A DNA stretch of 64,000 bases from contig JAVGVS010000022.1 of the NCBI GenBank assembly GCA_032718565.1, positions 248,001 to 312,000 on the forward strand, given 5' to 3'. The notes below the pieces were generated by a model. It was given only the letters and a program-made list of their open reading frames with translations. It was not told the origin of the DNA and made no database searches. Position numbers and translations under genes: made by a program. How positions within the stretch are numbered: position 1 is the stretch's first letter; each line of letters begins with the position of its first letter. Source of the DNA: Distichodus sexfasciatus. Lineage: Eukaryota; Chordata; Actinopteri; Characiformes; Distichodontidae. Positions 1 to 15,000 of the stretch are shown here, in pieces.

Positions 1-3000
1 AATCATTGTTACTTGCTATTCAAGTTTAGCTATAAATCAGTAAACAAGACCCGAGAGCAGAATGGAGATTACGTTCATGTGTCAGCGGTGAAAAGTTTAC
101 CTGCACTACGGCGACGTCCTGCTCTGTCTGAAAGGGGCACGACTGAGCAAATGACATTAATTTGTGGTTGGTCCACATTTCCACCTCGCCAGCCAATAGG
201 AGGAGCTGATCCCACAGAGACAAGCCAACCTGCAAGCTGTCCAGGTGACAGTCCGTCCTCTCGGTCACCTGAGAAGGAAGACAGAGGATCAGGTCTTACT
301 ACACATATCGGATTACACCAAAGTAAAAGAGGACCTGTGTTTGATGCGGGGTGGGAGTGGTTTTACATTAGGGCTGGGCGATGTGACCTCACATCAATAT
401 CATGATTAATTTAACCTTGATTATCATTTATGAACCAACCGTTTGGGTGCGTTTCTCAAAGGCGTAGTTTATAATGTACTGCTAACTATGTTAGCAACAC
501 TATGTTAGTTGCTAACGTACACTATGCTAGTTGCTAACGTACACTATGCTAGTTGCTAACGTACACTATGTTAGTTGCTAACGTTCACTAAGTTAGTTGC
601 CAACGTACAGTATGCTAGTTGCTAACATACAGTATGCTAGTTGCTAATGTACACTATGTTAGTTGCTAACGTAAACTATGCTAGTTGCTAACGTACACTA
701 TATTAGTTGCTAACGTTCACTAAGTTAGTTGCTAACGTACAGTATGCTAGTTGCTAACATACAGTATGCTAGTTGCTAATGTACACTATGCTAGTTGCTA
801 ACGTACAGTATGTTAGTTTTGCTAACGTACACTATGCTAGTTGCTAATGTTCACTAAGTTAGTTGCTAATGTACACTATGTTAGTTGCTAACAAACGATG
901 TTAGTTGCTAATGAACAATACGTTAGTTGCTAATGTACACTATGTTAGTTGCTAACAAACTATGTTAGTTGCTAATGTACACTACGTTAGTTGCTAATGA
1001 ACACTATGTTAGTTGCTAACAAACTATGTTAGTTGCTAATGAACACTATGTTAGTTGCTAATGTACACTATGCTAGTTGCTAACGTACACTATGCTAGTT
1101 GCTAACGTACAGTATGCTCGTTGCTAATGTACACTATGCTAGTTGCTGATGTACACTATATTAGTTGCTAATGAACACTATATTAGTTGCTAATGAACAC
1201 TATGTTAGTTTCTAACATAGTTAGCAACTTTGCTTTTGGGAAACGCTCCCCTTAAGAAGAAATTTGTTCTTAAAACCTAATTACAAGTTTTCTGACATTC
1301 ATCAGTGTCTTCTTATTTGATATTTGCTCTTAGGTAAGACTAGACTCTACAAACTGTAAAGTGTACTCTCACTCAGATTGTACTGCATGCCTCTTTGTGC
1401 AAAACATTAGTCTACTGGGTTTCCTTCAATTTCACTGAGGAAACAGAATTTTTTATTCGGTAAAACAAAAAATTCAGAATTTCAAATATAATCTCAAAAA
1501 AATAATTACAAGATCGAACAGAATATCAGTTAAATTAATTCCCCGGCCCTACTTTACGTGTCACTCCCAAACAGCAGTGTCATTGTCAACAGAACTACTG
1601 AGTGTGAGTTTTGATCAGATGAAGTTTAGTGGCTTACGTCCAGCCAGTGGTCCATGAGGGCATCAGCCTCGCTCTCAAACGTGGCATCTGGGCAGTTCGG
1701 GATCCTCCTTATCTGGGACTGCAGCTGTCTACATGTGGTCCTGAACTCCTCCACTCCATCTCCGAGAGAGCTCAAATCCAACTTAATCCCATTAACCTGT
1801 ACGCACACGCACAAACACGTGAATATATATTGAACCCCAAATGGATTTGATTCCTTATTGCTGATTTAACCCTCCAACAAACTGTGCATTCATGCTGCTA
1901 CTCAACTTCACATTGCTACCTTCAACTATATTGCACTTTGAACATCTAGAGCACAATGCTGGCCATGTACTCAGTTCAACTCAAGCTTCATTTACCACAA
2001 CATTGACTATTACGATGGTTAATGTTTCTGCACATTGAGTACTTTGAGTCTCTGACATAATAATTAGAATTAACCCAGTTAAAAAAAGTTAGCAATAAAA
2101 CATGGCTTTTGCTGCCATCTACTGCCCTCAAGTAGGCTTTTACAATAAACCTGCTAAAAAGGAAAAATAAATCACACACACACACAAATATATAAAATAA
2201 AAAATAAAATAGAATGTCAAATAAGGAATATGGAAACTATCTGTGTGGCATTTCATTAAACGGAATTAAGAATTATGGAAAGATTTCCTAACTACCAGGG
2301 CAATAAGTGAATAAGAAATTGTGTGATTGCTGTGTGCTGGAAACACAGCTAAAATAAAGTTTAAAAGGAGAAATGATAAAAGCTAATTTAAAAGAAATCA
2401 TCAGAACCACTATTGTTGTTGTTAACCATTAATCATTTAGTTATTTTTGAAGGATAAACGTGAGGCGTTTCTTTTCACACATTTCCTGCGTCTTCCAAAC
2501 GTAACAAGGAAGCGAGTTCAATGACGTATGGCTCAACTTTTTGCTGTAAATGGCAATGATTGGTCAAAAATTGTGGAAAAGTTGCAGTAATCTATAAAAA
2601 TTGCAAGGTCGGGATGAATTCAGGAGTATTGGCTGAATTTCACGAAATCCTAGAGGGTCTGTTAAGGGCCTTGCTAAAAGGCTCAACCAAACTTTTTCCA
2701 TGACCTCTAAGCATAATGGCACACAATGTTGAAGCTCGTACCCTGATGATAAGGCGCTGAAGGTTTTCTCTGCCCATGTATGAAGCCTGCTCACTGATGG
2801 TCTGCTCTGCCCTCTGGAGGGTGCTGCTCAGACGGCCACGCCAGCTCTGGAACCTCTTCAGCAGCTCCATCAGAGAAAGACACTCGTCCCGACTACACAT
2901 AACACAGTTCAACTCACATCCTCAACAGGAAACAAAATGCAGCTTTGACACAGCCAGTGTCTCATTCACTGATGCCTTTTTACATTAAATCCAAAACCTA

Positions 3001-6000
3001 AACGTTTGTGTTTTTTTCAGTTTTTAAGTGAAAAGTGAAAGAACAAATGATACACCAATTTTTCGCCCTCATATCGCAATTAGCTGTCTCTTCCACAGCG
3101 CTCTCACCATTCTGTGACTGCTTTGCAGGCTTCCTCCCACTGCGTCTCCAGTTCCTGAAGGTCTATCTCTGAGCCATTCACCTGCACATATGATTCCTGC
3201 AGACTCTGGATGTCTGAGCGAAGGCCAGCCAGCTTAGTCTCCATATCAGTGAAGAAGCGCAACCTGGAACACAACACAATCAGATTTGTATCTGACAAGA
3301 AACAAAACACCGCTAATCTTTAAACGAGCTGAAGATCATAAGCCACGTATGATGTCGAAGCCAACACAATCTCTTCCTCTTTCTCACCTGTGCTGCAATG
3401 CAGGCAGACTCGGCTCCTTCAGGCCCTGTCTCTCCAGCGCTCCCTGCACCTCCCTCAGAGCAGCTAGAAGGGCTTTCCTCTTCCTCTCTAGCCCTTGCTT
3501 CCTCTGCTGCTTCTCCTCCTCCTCCTCCTCCTCTCTTTCCTGTATGTCTCTCTCTTCTTCTCCTCTCATCCCTATAGCCACCATCTCTTCCACTCTCTTG
3601 ACCAGTGCTGACGCCATGTCTGTACAGTTGCCCGGGATACCATCCAGCATCACTCTCATCCCCGCATCCTCCAAAATGTGGTTCAGCCGTGCAGCTTTCT
3701 CCCGGACCTGCTCTACATTCCGCTTGACGTCTGGTGATGGTGTGCCACAAGTTTTGGAAACGTCCACATCCAGATGATGTAATTTGTACAGAAATTGCTC
3801 CAAGGCCTCCAGGGCTGACTGCGCTTTTCCCAGACGACGGTTTAGATCCTCCAGCCGGAGCTTGCAGTTTTGGATGACCTGCTGCAGCGGCACACGGGCC
3901 TGGAGCTCGACCTCGGACGTGGCCCGGTCTTCACATGTAGTCGCTTTATTCTCAGACTCAGATAGAAGCTTCAGTTCTGTCTGAATGTGGTCAGCCAGGC
4001 GCTGGGGGGAAAAACCTTGTCATTGTACCTCATTCACCAAAAGTCACTGGGCCTTATTCACCAATAATATATTAAAATTTATTAAGTAGAGAGGCGAGAA
4101 AAGGAGAAAGGAGACGTTGAAACTAAGATTGGTTTCGCCAATAAATGGGATTCTACCTTGAGGTCTCCACTTAGATTTCTGGGATCAGTGAGTGTGGAGC
4201 CGGAGATCTCCACAGGACTGCGAGTGATCTGATCTAGCTGTTCAGAGATCAGTTGGATACGAATGTCCAATGGTTTGAAGAGCTGCAAAGCACTTTCCAA
4301 GGACTTCATCCTAAAAATGAGGCATATTTTAGCACTGCTCACATTATTTGACACAAATCAGTGAGAGAGTGATTATTTGTCATTGTGAACACAGCACAGC
4401 ACACACTGCACCACAACGAAATGTGACCTCTGTGAAGGAGCAGTGTGCAGCTAACAAGAGCAGCGTCCGGGGAGCAGTGCTTAGGGACAATACGTTACTC
4501 ATGAGTACCTCAGTGATAACTTTATTTCGGATTCAAACTGACGACCTTCCGTTACGCTATCAACTGCCCCGTTGCTTTATGATGTGTACGGGGTGTGTGT
4601 GTTACCTGGACTGAAAACAGATCTGCTGTCCCTTCCACTGCTGAATAAGCTGAACTCTCTCTCGCTCCACACTGCAACCATCCTCCATGAGTGAGGAGCT
4701 CTCAAGCGCCAGTGCAAACCACAGAGCCTCGGTCTGCTGCCTCAAGGCCTAGAAACACCAACACAAGTATGGGTAAAACTTTTTAAATGTGTAAAAAAGT
4801 TAAAGTATACTCGGTGTTTCTCCTACCATTATATGACGACTCCCCCCAGGAGGTCAAGTTAATTTTTATTTATAATTTTTATTTATGTTTTTTAGCACCA
4901 GATCACAGAAGTCATTTACTCTCCTATAGGACCGGCCTATACTGTGTCTTTTTACTAAACAAATTAAACACACATTTATAATTCCTCTTTGTATGACGAG
5001 CGACGAGTTCTTCCCTCAAAAATATCTGCATTCTTAACACTCCCAGGGTGGTGAAGATGATAAATAAATACTCAAATATTTGTTCAGTTTTTATATTGTC
5101 ATTAAAAGAAACACACGAACACCATGATTCCTTTAAGTGTTTGTGTCAGTGTCCGCTAGAGTTGGGGTCAGGGTTAGCCCCCGCCCCCACAAAAGCTGTA
5201 AACTGAAATGAGCTGATACTGAAATGATACTTTTAAACTATATCAGTTAAATTCTTATGAATGAAATAAAGTAATTATTTATAAATCAGTTTGCACTTCT
5301 ATCTGCAATAATTAACTTTTATATTTTACATTATTACCATTTGAATAATTATTATATTTTATATAATTATTATAATTACTGTTTGTTATTCTACTTTAAA
5401 CTAAACATCCGCCATGTAAAATACAGTCTAAAATATAGTTAAATTCACCATTATAATAAACATAATTAAAGACTTGGTTTCTTATTATGATTACCTGTTT
5501 GAAAAATTGCTGGAGGCAGGATTCAAACCCACGGCCTCTTGGTCTACAGGTGAATATCCTACCACTAGGTCACCATCCCGCCCCATAAATCTTTATCACT
5601 ACAGTCGCACACTAACCTGCAGCTGCTGAAGTTGGACGTTCAGTGCAACAAGTAAAGTTTGGGAACCTGCTGAGAACTCGGCATTCAGACGCTGACTGTT
5701 CATCTGCAGCTGCTGCTGGAAAGCTGTGTGTGCTGCACTGTAGCTGTGAGGAACGATAATAATGGAACAGGCTTAAAGCAAAAAAACAACAAACAGCAGC
5801 CTGGCTTCATACACCACTACGTTGACAAAGAGGATCTAAAAGAGTCGTCACCTGCATCGCTCTGAGTTAATTAGGGTTGAGACGATAGGAAGATCAAATG
5901 TACACAAAGCAAAAAAGAAACAGTGCAGAGGAAGGTTCTGTTTTTATGCCAAATACATCTAAACACTATTTACCTGCTCTGAGCTTCCTGTGTTGGCTGT

Positions 6001-9000
6001 TCCTGTGTGTGGGTGTGACGGATGACGCTCCTCTCCGGTGTGTGTTTGCGCTCCACAGTGTCAGTGCGCACTACGTCCTGCAGGAGTGGGGTGAGAAGAG
6101 GCTGCGTTAAAACGGTCACTCACTTCTCGGGCCAGGGAACGTGCCGTCCAACGTACCCATCCAATTACACAGGATTATCTCCACCAAGCTGCTGCTGCTG
6201 CTGAGATTATCTCAGCCAATCATGAACTCACTCGCTAACTCAAAAAGGTGCCTCTAAGTGTGTGGATGCTAGGAATTGTGGAAGTACTTACACACTGGAT
6301 GGCTGATGACACAACAGGAAAGCAGTGCAAATGTAACACTTATTGAGCAATATACAGAGGAGAACAAGTGATCTCATCGCTCAAAATCTGTGCATACTCA
6401 AGTCTGCTATTTAAGTCTCTCTATATTTTTGTGTATACTTTAAATAAATGTCCATGTGAAAGTGAAAAAGTGAAAGTGAGTATTTGTCATTGCGAACACA
6501 GCACAGCACACAGTGCACCACAACGATATGTGAAATCTGCATTTAGCCCATCCGTGAAGGAGCAGTGGGCAGCCAACAAGCGCTGGGGGTAGTGGTAACT
6601 TTTACCGGTACAGGATTCGAACCTGCGACCTTCTGATCACGGGGCGAACACCCTACCATTACGCCACCAACTTCCAACTGTCTAGTATAAAGAGAAACAG
6701 TACGAGAAATGATGTGGTTTGAAGCGGCGTAAAATATTACGCTCGTGTGAATTCAGCATGCGCCAAATTCAAATTGATTATTATGGAACTTCACTTTGCC
6801 ATTCACATAATAAAGCATAAAATGTCTTTATAGCACTCAACACCTGTTTGACACGAATATGACATTACAAATGTCTGACGTTACTTAAATCTGGCAACCT
6901 CGAGTCTGTGGAGGAGGGGGAGGGGAAACAATGCTCTACAGTATTTTGAATTTGACTGCAGTTCCAGTTTTGGCCACAATCTTACATAAAGCTCCTTAAA
7001 GTGTGAAGACATAAGTGAACTTTGACAGAACGAGAAATCAGGACAGAAAACTTAAAGAACCAAAGTGGTCCTCAGCCGGAAAACGGTGGAGTGCTCTCTC
7101 CGGGTCGGGGATGAGATCCTTCTCCAAGTGGAGGAGTTCAAGTATCTCGGGGTCTTGTGCACGAGTGAGGGAAGGATGGAGCGGGAGATCGACAGGCGGA
7201 TCGATCTACGTTTCTTCCCTCCCCTATGGTCACGAGCTGTGGGTAGCGACCGAAAGAATGAGATCACAGGTACAAGCGGGCGAAATGGTGGCTGGGCTCT
7301 CCATAAGAGACAGGGTGAGAAGCTCAGTCATTCAGGAGGGTAGACTCAGAGTAGAGGCGCAGCTCCTCCGCATCGAGAGGAGCCAGATTAGGTGGCTCGG
7401 GCATCTGGTCGGGATGCCTCCTGGACGCCTCCCTGGGGAGGTGTTACGGCCACGTCCCACCGGAAGGAAGCTCCGGGGAAGACCCAGGACACGCTCTCCT
7501 GGCTGGCCTGGGAACACCTCGGGATACCCCCGGATGAGCTGGACGAAGTGGCCAGGGAGAGGGAAGTCTGGGCTACCCTTCTGGGGCTGCTGCCCCCGTG
7601 ACCCGACTCCGGTTATTTGGAAGAAGATGGATGGATGGAGGGGTTTCATTTTTAGTGAAATTATATGACCAAAAATTTTAAAGTTTTAAAGTTAAGTTTT
7701 GATTTTGGCTGTAAAGCATAAAATATCATGATTAATTGAAAGTCTTGCCTTAGGTTTAGGGAGATATTTCAAATAGCCAACATTCATGCACGCTCACACA
7801 GACATAGTGTACAAACACACACTCACGTGTCTGTGCACATGTACCTGTGAGTGGACATGGCTTAGTGATTGGTCGGCGGGCGGTCCGGGCTCTCTCAGCA
7901 GGGAGTTGTCCTCTACTGGCTCCCCCCTGCTAAGAACACACATACACATTAAACCACACACACTCCTCACATCAGGTCATCAGGTTCACTCAGAGGAAAA
8001 AAGCACCACAGTCTAAAGTGCACAGATCATAAGTAAATGTGTATGGCATCGATATACAAGTTTTAAGATGTCTGACCACTAAACATACACAGTATAATGT
8101 GGACTGATAATTACCTGACTGTTAATGTCACTATGATTTACTAACACACTGACCAATATTCAAGTGAAATGTCTCTGTCTCTCACCAATGCAGGTACTGT
8201 TCTGTGCTTGTAGATGCTTTAATCTTCAGCTGAGTAGTGGCCAGACAGGAGCTCTCCGGGGGTCTCAGCGTCTCACTAAGCCCTCGCAGAGCCTCCAAAC
8301 GCCCCCTGGGCTCCTGCGCTGAACACCATTCCTGACAGTAAAGGAACATGTGAAATTTAAGGGCCGCCATTCATTTGGCTTAAAATAAATGGAAACTCAT
8401 GTGGACCTTTAGAGTTAATAATAGAGTGCATGTTCATTCATTTAGTCCATATTAGCATTTTTGGTGGAGGTGGTTTAAAGGACTGACTTTATAGTGATTT
8501 GTAGACAAGATTTGAAGTATTGAACACTGGATTTTGATTGAGAAAAGTATGTAAATTTGTCTGCAATTCAGTGTGTAAACAGCTACAACTCTAGTATCTA
8601 AAAATTAATAAAGTATTGTGATTCTGGCATCAACGATAATCTCATGTTGGCTCCAGTCATCAGTGGAAAATTGCACTGAAACACACCAGTATGACTAGAT
8701 GGGAAGGCTGTAACTGCCTGAATTGATGCTTTGCCAGCAACAGTAACTGCAGTAATCTCTCTGATACATCATATGGCAGCTAGTTAGACTTGCTTTAGCA
8801 GGTATTGCTTTTGGTTTGGCAGGAAAAAACTAGATAATTATAGATACAGTTTGTCCATCTCTTTCCAGTGCATTTTCACATTGCCAATCCCTGATTCTGT
8901 TGGCCGAAAATGACACAAAGTGCAGTCACATTAAATCCACATTAGATAATCAGATAGAAATGAAAAATCACATTAGCGGTAATAAGACTTGAAATGTATC

Positions 9001-12000
9001 TGATTGTAGATGATTAGACAGCAAAGCTCCCAGCACCCAGAATTTGCAAATTGAAAAAGGTTTCTCCCATTAAGGCTTGTCAAAACACGCACGATGCTCA
9101 ACAACCACAACTGCACCAATCCACCTTTAAACGGCTTCATGATTCAACACATCAGGATTCTCTGGGAAGTAAACCAAACTATTTATCATGGGCGTTACCC
9201 TCAGATATACCTGCAAGGAGAATTTATCCGTAAAGTGAAAACTGGCGATTCAAGACTTGCAATCAATATCCAGAAGTATTTGTGACTCTGCACGGCAAAA
9301 CCAGTCGCTTGTCGCAAATTTTCAAAATTGAGTTATTATGTTTTCATGAAAGGGCATAAATCAAGCTTCAAAACGATCCCTATAATAAATGAGTCAGACG
9401 GCATATGACTGAGATATCAACATTCAAAGGAGTCGGGTTTCTCCTGTCACGCCAAGTGAGAAACGGAGAAATCTGCCTTTGAAGTTGACTATCGCCGTAG
9501 CACTCACAGACGCTTGGTGCGGTCGCGGCTACGTTTGTATTTACGGTAGCCTACGCTGCATTCACAGCCACACGGATAGCCTACCTGCGTTAGGTTAACT
9601 GAACTCGGGATACGAAGATGGATTCCGGAGAAATATCTTCACGCTAGTCAACCAGTGGATTTACCGTAAATATTGAAGTAGAGCGGTCAAAACACAAACT
9701 TTTAATATTCTGCTGGAATTGAATTCCTCACCTCAAGAAAGTCACGTTTTTAGGATGGAAAGGGTAAGTTTTTCAGCGAAATTTATTGACAACAGTACAG
9801 TATAGACCTTCCACTGTTTCAAAACACTAAAAACAAAAGATCCAAAATTTTACCCCACGCAACGTAAACGGTCGTTTTTCTAGGAAACCTCCGTTGCGAC
9901 AAGCGACTGGTTTTGCCGTGCAGAGTCACAATTGCGTTTGCATCAATAGTATCTCTTATATTTCACCTGTCGTTAGGCTATTTCCTAAGGCTATTTCAAA
10001 TCTTTGTAAAAAACATTTTTTAGTTCCCACTACTTCCTGATACACCTCTAGAATTATCCCTTCTGATGTGTTGAGGAGTGATTTACATATGCAAAACAGT
10101 TTTCAAAATTCAAATAATAGTTAAGCAAAATAAATGTGCATGCTTGCATTTAGCAAGAGACAGATTTCTGCTGCTCAAGTTTCTACTGCAGTGAAGCAGA
10201 AGTGAAGCAGGTGCGCTGCTGTGATGGTTTTGTAGCTTAACACACATGCAGGAACATGCAGCTCCGGGTTGTGTGGTGTTAAGATACCTGCTCACTGCAC
10301 TCACGGCCTGCAGCGCAGGAACGGCTTTCTGAGTTAGTCTGCATTTCACATTTCTCAACAGGCATGTTAATTCTCTCCCTTCGTTTGACCTCTTTCCACA
10401 AATCGTGCAGAAAGGACTCTATCGCTGAGCGCACAGCCTGAGTGGTGAGACACACAGTCATGTAAAGGCAGTTAGACTCGCCGAAACATTTGCTGCTTCC
10501 CTTCACTAAACCAGCAGACTTCCACAACTACACACACACAGTGCATCACGACACTTTGCGGTGATAACAGAGCCTAAACCAATCACAACAATCCGCTGAC
10601 CCTTCTAAATCCAATCAGGTCAGGGAGCTCAGCAGGTCAACACGCTGCACTGACAGGTTAGCATTAATGTCAGTTAAAGTCAGTTTGCGGGACGCGGGTA
10701 AATGATGCTCAGTGAGGGAGGCAGCGCGTCGTACTGTACCCACCTCCCACTGGGCTCGAACAGAAGCTGAGAGCTGCTCCATCTCTTCCAGCTGGTCTTC
10801 AGAACAAAAAGCTCCCGCGCCCTCCACGGCCAATAAGAACTCCTCTAGTACTGCAGGGTTCAGCTGCTGTAGTGCCCCCTAGAGGTGGAACAGTTTAAGT
10901 ATAGATTAAGATAAAGAAACCTTACAGCGCTAAAGAGTTCAAATTAAAACACTAACTGTACTTACTACATAATATAACAGTAGCTGTGCATGTTATGGTA
11001 TTATTTTTGCATTTTGGAGTACGGATTGTATTTTTGGCTAAATTCAAGCATTTTTTGAACCGCTTAATCCTTAGCGTGGTCGTGGGAACAGAAGCCTATT
11101 TTGCGTCATGTTTTATACGGGAAATTGCAATAAGTGCAATAATTCAGACCAAGCTGAACGATTCATCACTCAAACAGTATTTTTGATCTTCAAAGTCAGA
11201 CTTCAACAATTTTTTGTACTTCGACCCGACGACAAGGACCACCAATTCATTGGCCTCCCCTATCTGGCGATCACTAATGTGATTTGTCATTTCACACGTT
11301 TTTATTCAGAAAATTGTGCTCTATTTCCAACTAAATGGAACAATTCGGCTCATTATTTTTAATCGAAACTGTCAGAATGTAATAATTTATTTTGTACTTT
11401 TGAAAGAATAATCTTTCATGCGTAGAACCGTCATAGCCCACTCACGTTCACAAAGGATCGTTCTCAAATCTGGGGAAAATTTTATAAGTGTGGTTTTGTG
11501 GGGAAAATTAACTGGGAACTTTTTGGAATTCAAACCACCTTCTGGAACGGATTAAATTCGAGTACTAAGGTGCTAAAGTATATGTAAGCTGTAGATGAAA
11601 CAAACATCTATTAATATTCATTCATTCATTATCCAAACCAGTTAATCTTAACCAGACATTTCTCGCGGTGGGACCAGAGTCTATCCCGGGAATTTACGGG
11701 CGCACGGCGGGGAACACCCCTGGGCAGGCGCCAACACACTGCAAGGCACACACACTCACACAGTCACACTCACATACACACCTAGATCTATTAAGATTGA
11801 TTAATAAATTTCTCAACTATTTTAATAATCTATCATAATTGGATTATCCTTGGTCGCTGACCATTGCTCCTTCACGGATGGGTCAAATGCAAAGTCACAT
11901 TCCATTGTGATGCATTGTGTGCTCTGTTGTGGTGTGTTCACAATGACAAATAATTCCCCCCTTAATAATTGACTATATTGGTAGGTTGTTGCAGCCTCAA

Positions 12001-15000
12001 CCGACATATATGAGTACATGAGATACGAAAGATTTCTCACCCGTTTCCTCTTGACCTGCTCTTCCGATATCACCCTGTTGCTGAAGATTCTGATGACCTC
12101 CTCGATATGTTCATGCAGTCGCTGTTTGGCCTTGTCCATCCTGCTCCTAGCCATGGCATGTGCTTTGTAATACACCTCGCTCTGCCCGGGGGGCTGTGGA
12201 GAACTCAGATCCCTTTTGCAGCCTGGCTTTGGTCTCCCAGTTTTGGTCCGGGCCTGGGCATGTTGCGGAGCTTGGGCTGGCATACCGAGCGCAGGAGGGT
12301 GGAGCTCAGCTTGGGCTTGAGTTGATGTCTTAACATGTATGTGTGATGTTTCTTGCTGTTGGGGAAGATCCTTGAGTGCAATTGTGGTCTGAAACTTGGA
12401 TGTGTTCTTGGTGTCAGTATTTAGTAAAATTCTGGATTGAGTATCGGTCATGTTTGTGATTTGGGAAATCTTTTTGGAGACAGACAATCGAGGTGATTGC
12501 TGAGGTTTGCTCCGAGACATTTTCTCCTTGAGGTGACTTTGACTCAGTCCTGTAGTTTCATCCGGAGTCTGATTCTGAGTTTCCATCTTGATCTCTTTCC
12601 CAGATGATGATGAAGATGTAACGACTGTCTCTCTGGGCTGTGCATCTTCGGCGCTTGGGAGAACGCTGGGGTGATCACGTGAGGAAGATTTAGCTTGAAA
12701 CTGTGAATCCCCCACAAAGATCAGTTGGGGCTGGATGCTTGGTGTAGCTGTTTCCTGCTGTTTCTCCAGCTGAGGTTTGGCAGATTGAGAAATCTGATGT
12801 TTCTGAAAGGTTCCTGTCTGGGGTTGTGGAGTTGTGTATGCACAAACTATGACCTTTGGAGGGGGCTGACCTTCTTCACTCTCTTCCTCATCCTCCACTC
12901 CCATAGAGCTGATCATTTCTATAATCTCCTAAAAGAGAAATGGTGAGACAATGAGCATCTCAATGCTCTGAAGGAGGGATTAAACGTATACTTCAGTTCA
13001 GAAATTATGGAGATTAAAGAGTCTTACAAATTAATTTAATATATAAATATTAGAGGAAGAGGAATAAGTAAAACATTGATATATTAGGTTAACATTAAAG
13101 ATGGCGCTGAACCGATATGTGGATCGGATATCGGTCCAATAACGGCTCAAATAGCTGGATCGGGTATCGGTGGTATTGGGCCGATCAATGCAGCCGATCC
13201 GTAAACTGTAGGTTTTTCTATGTTTGCGTATGCGTGCACATACAATACGTTACGCATGGGAGGCGGCCAGAGGTGGGCAAAGTAGCTAACTTCATTACTT
13301 AAGTGAAAGTATAGATACCACTACTCAAATGTTACTCCAATACAAGTGAAAGTCGTACAGTCAAATATTTACTTAAGTTAAAGTACTGAAGTACTTGTTT
13401 TAAAAATACAAGTATTAAAAGTACATCTTTCACCGCATTGTTGCATCATTGCCACAACACTTATAATACCTAATGCCTCTGACTAGCTTGTAGAACGTGT
13501 AGAATAAGAAATTGGCAGAATGTTACAGAATGAAACACAACCTACACTGATAAAGAAAACCAGTCATTTGTTTATTTTTCTTATTAATTGTAAGACTACA
13601 CACCCCCACAAAACAGCATGGTAGTGTTCTGACACAGTATGTGTATGTTAATCAGGAGGACAGTGTAACAGCTGTAAATGCAGCCTGTTCAGAAAATCAA
13701 CCTTCCAACCTGCTTAAAACCCAGCTCTACACCTCTAGCTTCATGACTTTCCAACAGCAACAGTGTTTTAATCAAGACAGAAAACGGCAGAACTGTCTGA
13801 ACCTAGTTTTATAGTTACAGTCTACAGGTGTGATGTAACCCTACTGATTACTGATAGTCTGTCAAACAACCAATCACCTTTTAGAAAAGGGGGAATAACA
13901 TCCACTTTATTAACATATTTGAATGTAACGAGTAACGAGAACCTTGATAGAAATGCAGTGAAGTAAAAGTAGAGTAAATGTAGTGAAGTGGAAGTCATAA
14001 GTTTCCAAATAAAATACTACTCAAGTGAAGTACAGATACTCAAAACCTCTACTTAAGTACAGTACTCAAGGAAATGTACTTAGTTACTGTCCACCTCTGG
14101 ACGTGGCGGTAAAGCTAGTTCATTGTTTGACATTTGCTCTAATTGAGCAGAACAAGCAATGCAACACACTACAACCCCGAAAGCAAATTATGCGATTTCC
14201 TTAACAACACTAGCTCTCGCTCGCGATCTCTGTGTTTCTGATGGTTTTAGCACCGCAGGATTAGGAATCGTCACAAAATTATAGAACTGTGTTTAAACGA
14301 ATACTTTTTGGGATGTTATTTTAAATAAATAATTTAGAATATACATATGGGTGTTTTATGGGTGTTATGTTGTTTTAGATTTAAACAGTATTTAAGTCAA
14401 GTGTTTTATTAAGCATAACAAAAATCTCAGTCACATATTCAGACATTTTTTATAGCATATTTTCTGTTTTCAAAAAGACACTGTCTTGGATTTGTATTGT
14501 ATCAGCAGATATTCAAAATGTGCAATATTGGTATTGGACATGAAAAAGTGGAATTGTGCCATCTTTAGTTATCATTGACATAATCACTTAATAAATGTTA
14601 TACATCCAAGTTCCTGATATTCCCCTTTGGCGTCCAGAGGGCGTAAACATGTATATAAACCATTTTCAATAACATTTCAGGAGATTCAATTAAACAGCTG
14701 TGTTCCGTGCCTACCTTCGAGTGTTTAACAGCATGTTTTGCTTTGTTCTGCAGGGCAGAGACACTGATGTAGGGCAGGGAGGAGCTCTTCTGCACATCAG
14801 CCAGCAGCATCTGCAGATCCCGTTCCTCCATCACCACCTGGCTTTCCAGCTGAAGTCCTCGGCTGAGCAAACTCTAGGAGCCCAAAGCACACTGCAGTAA
14901 AGTCTCTGCTCTGAAATACGGTGCACATTTACCTCAGATGGACTCACAGATGCGTGGACATTTGTGCTCACTTTGGCTTCGGGGTGAGATCTGTGTTGGC

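Noticed and set aside
7015..7668. A 217-codon open frame that could be taken as a gene
   Set aside because: It is the decayed C-terminal tail of a LINE, frameshifted and 5' truncated, ending in (GGAT)n.
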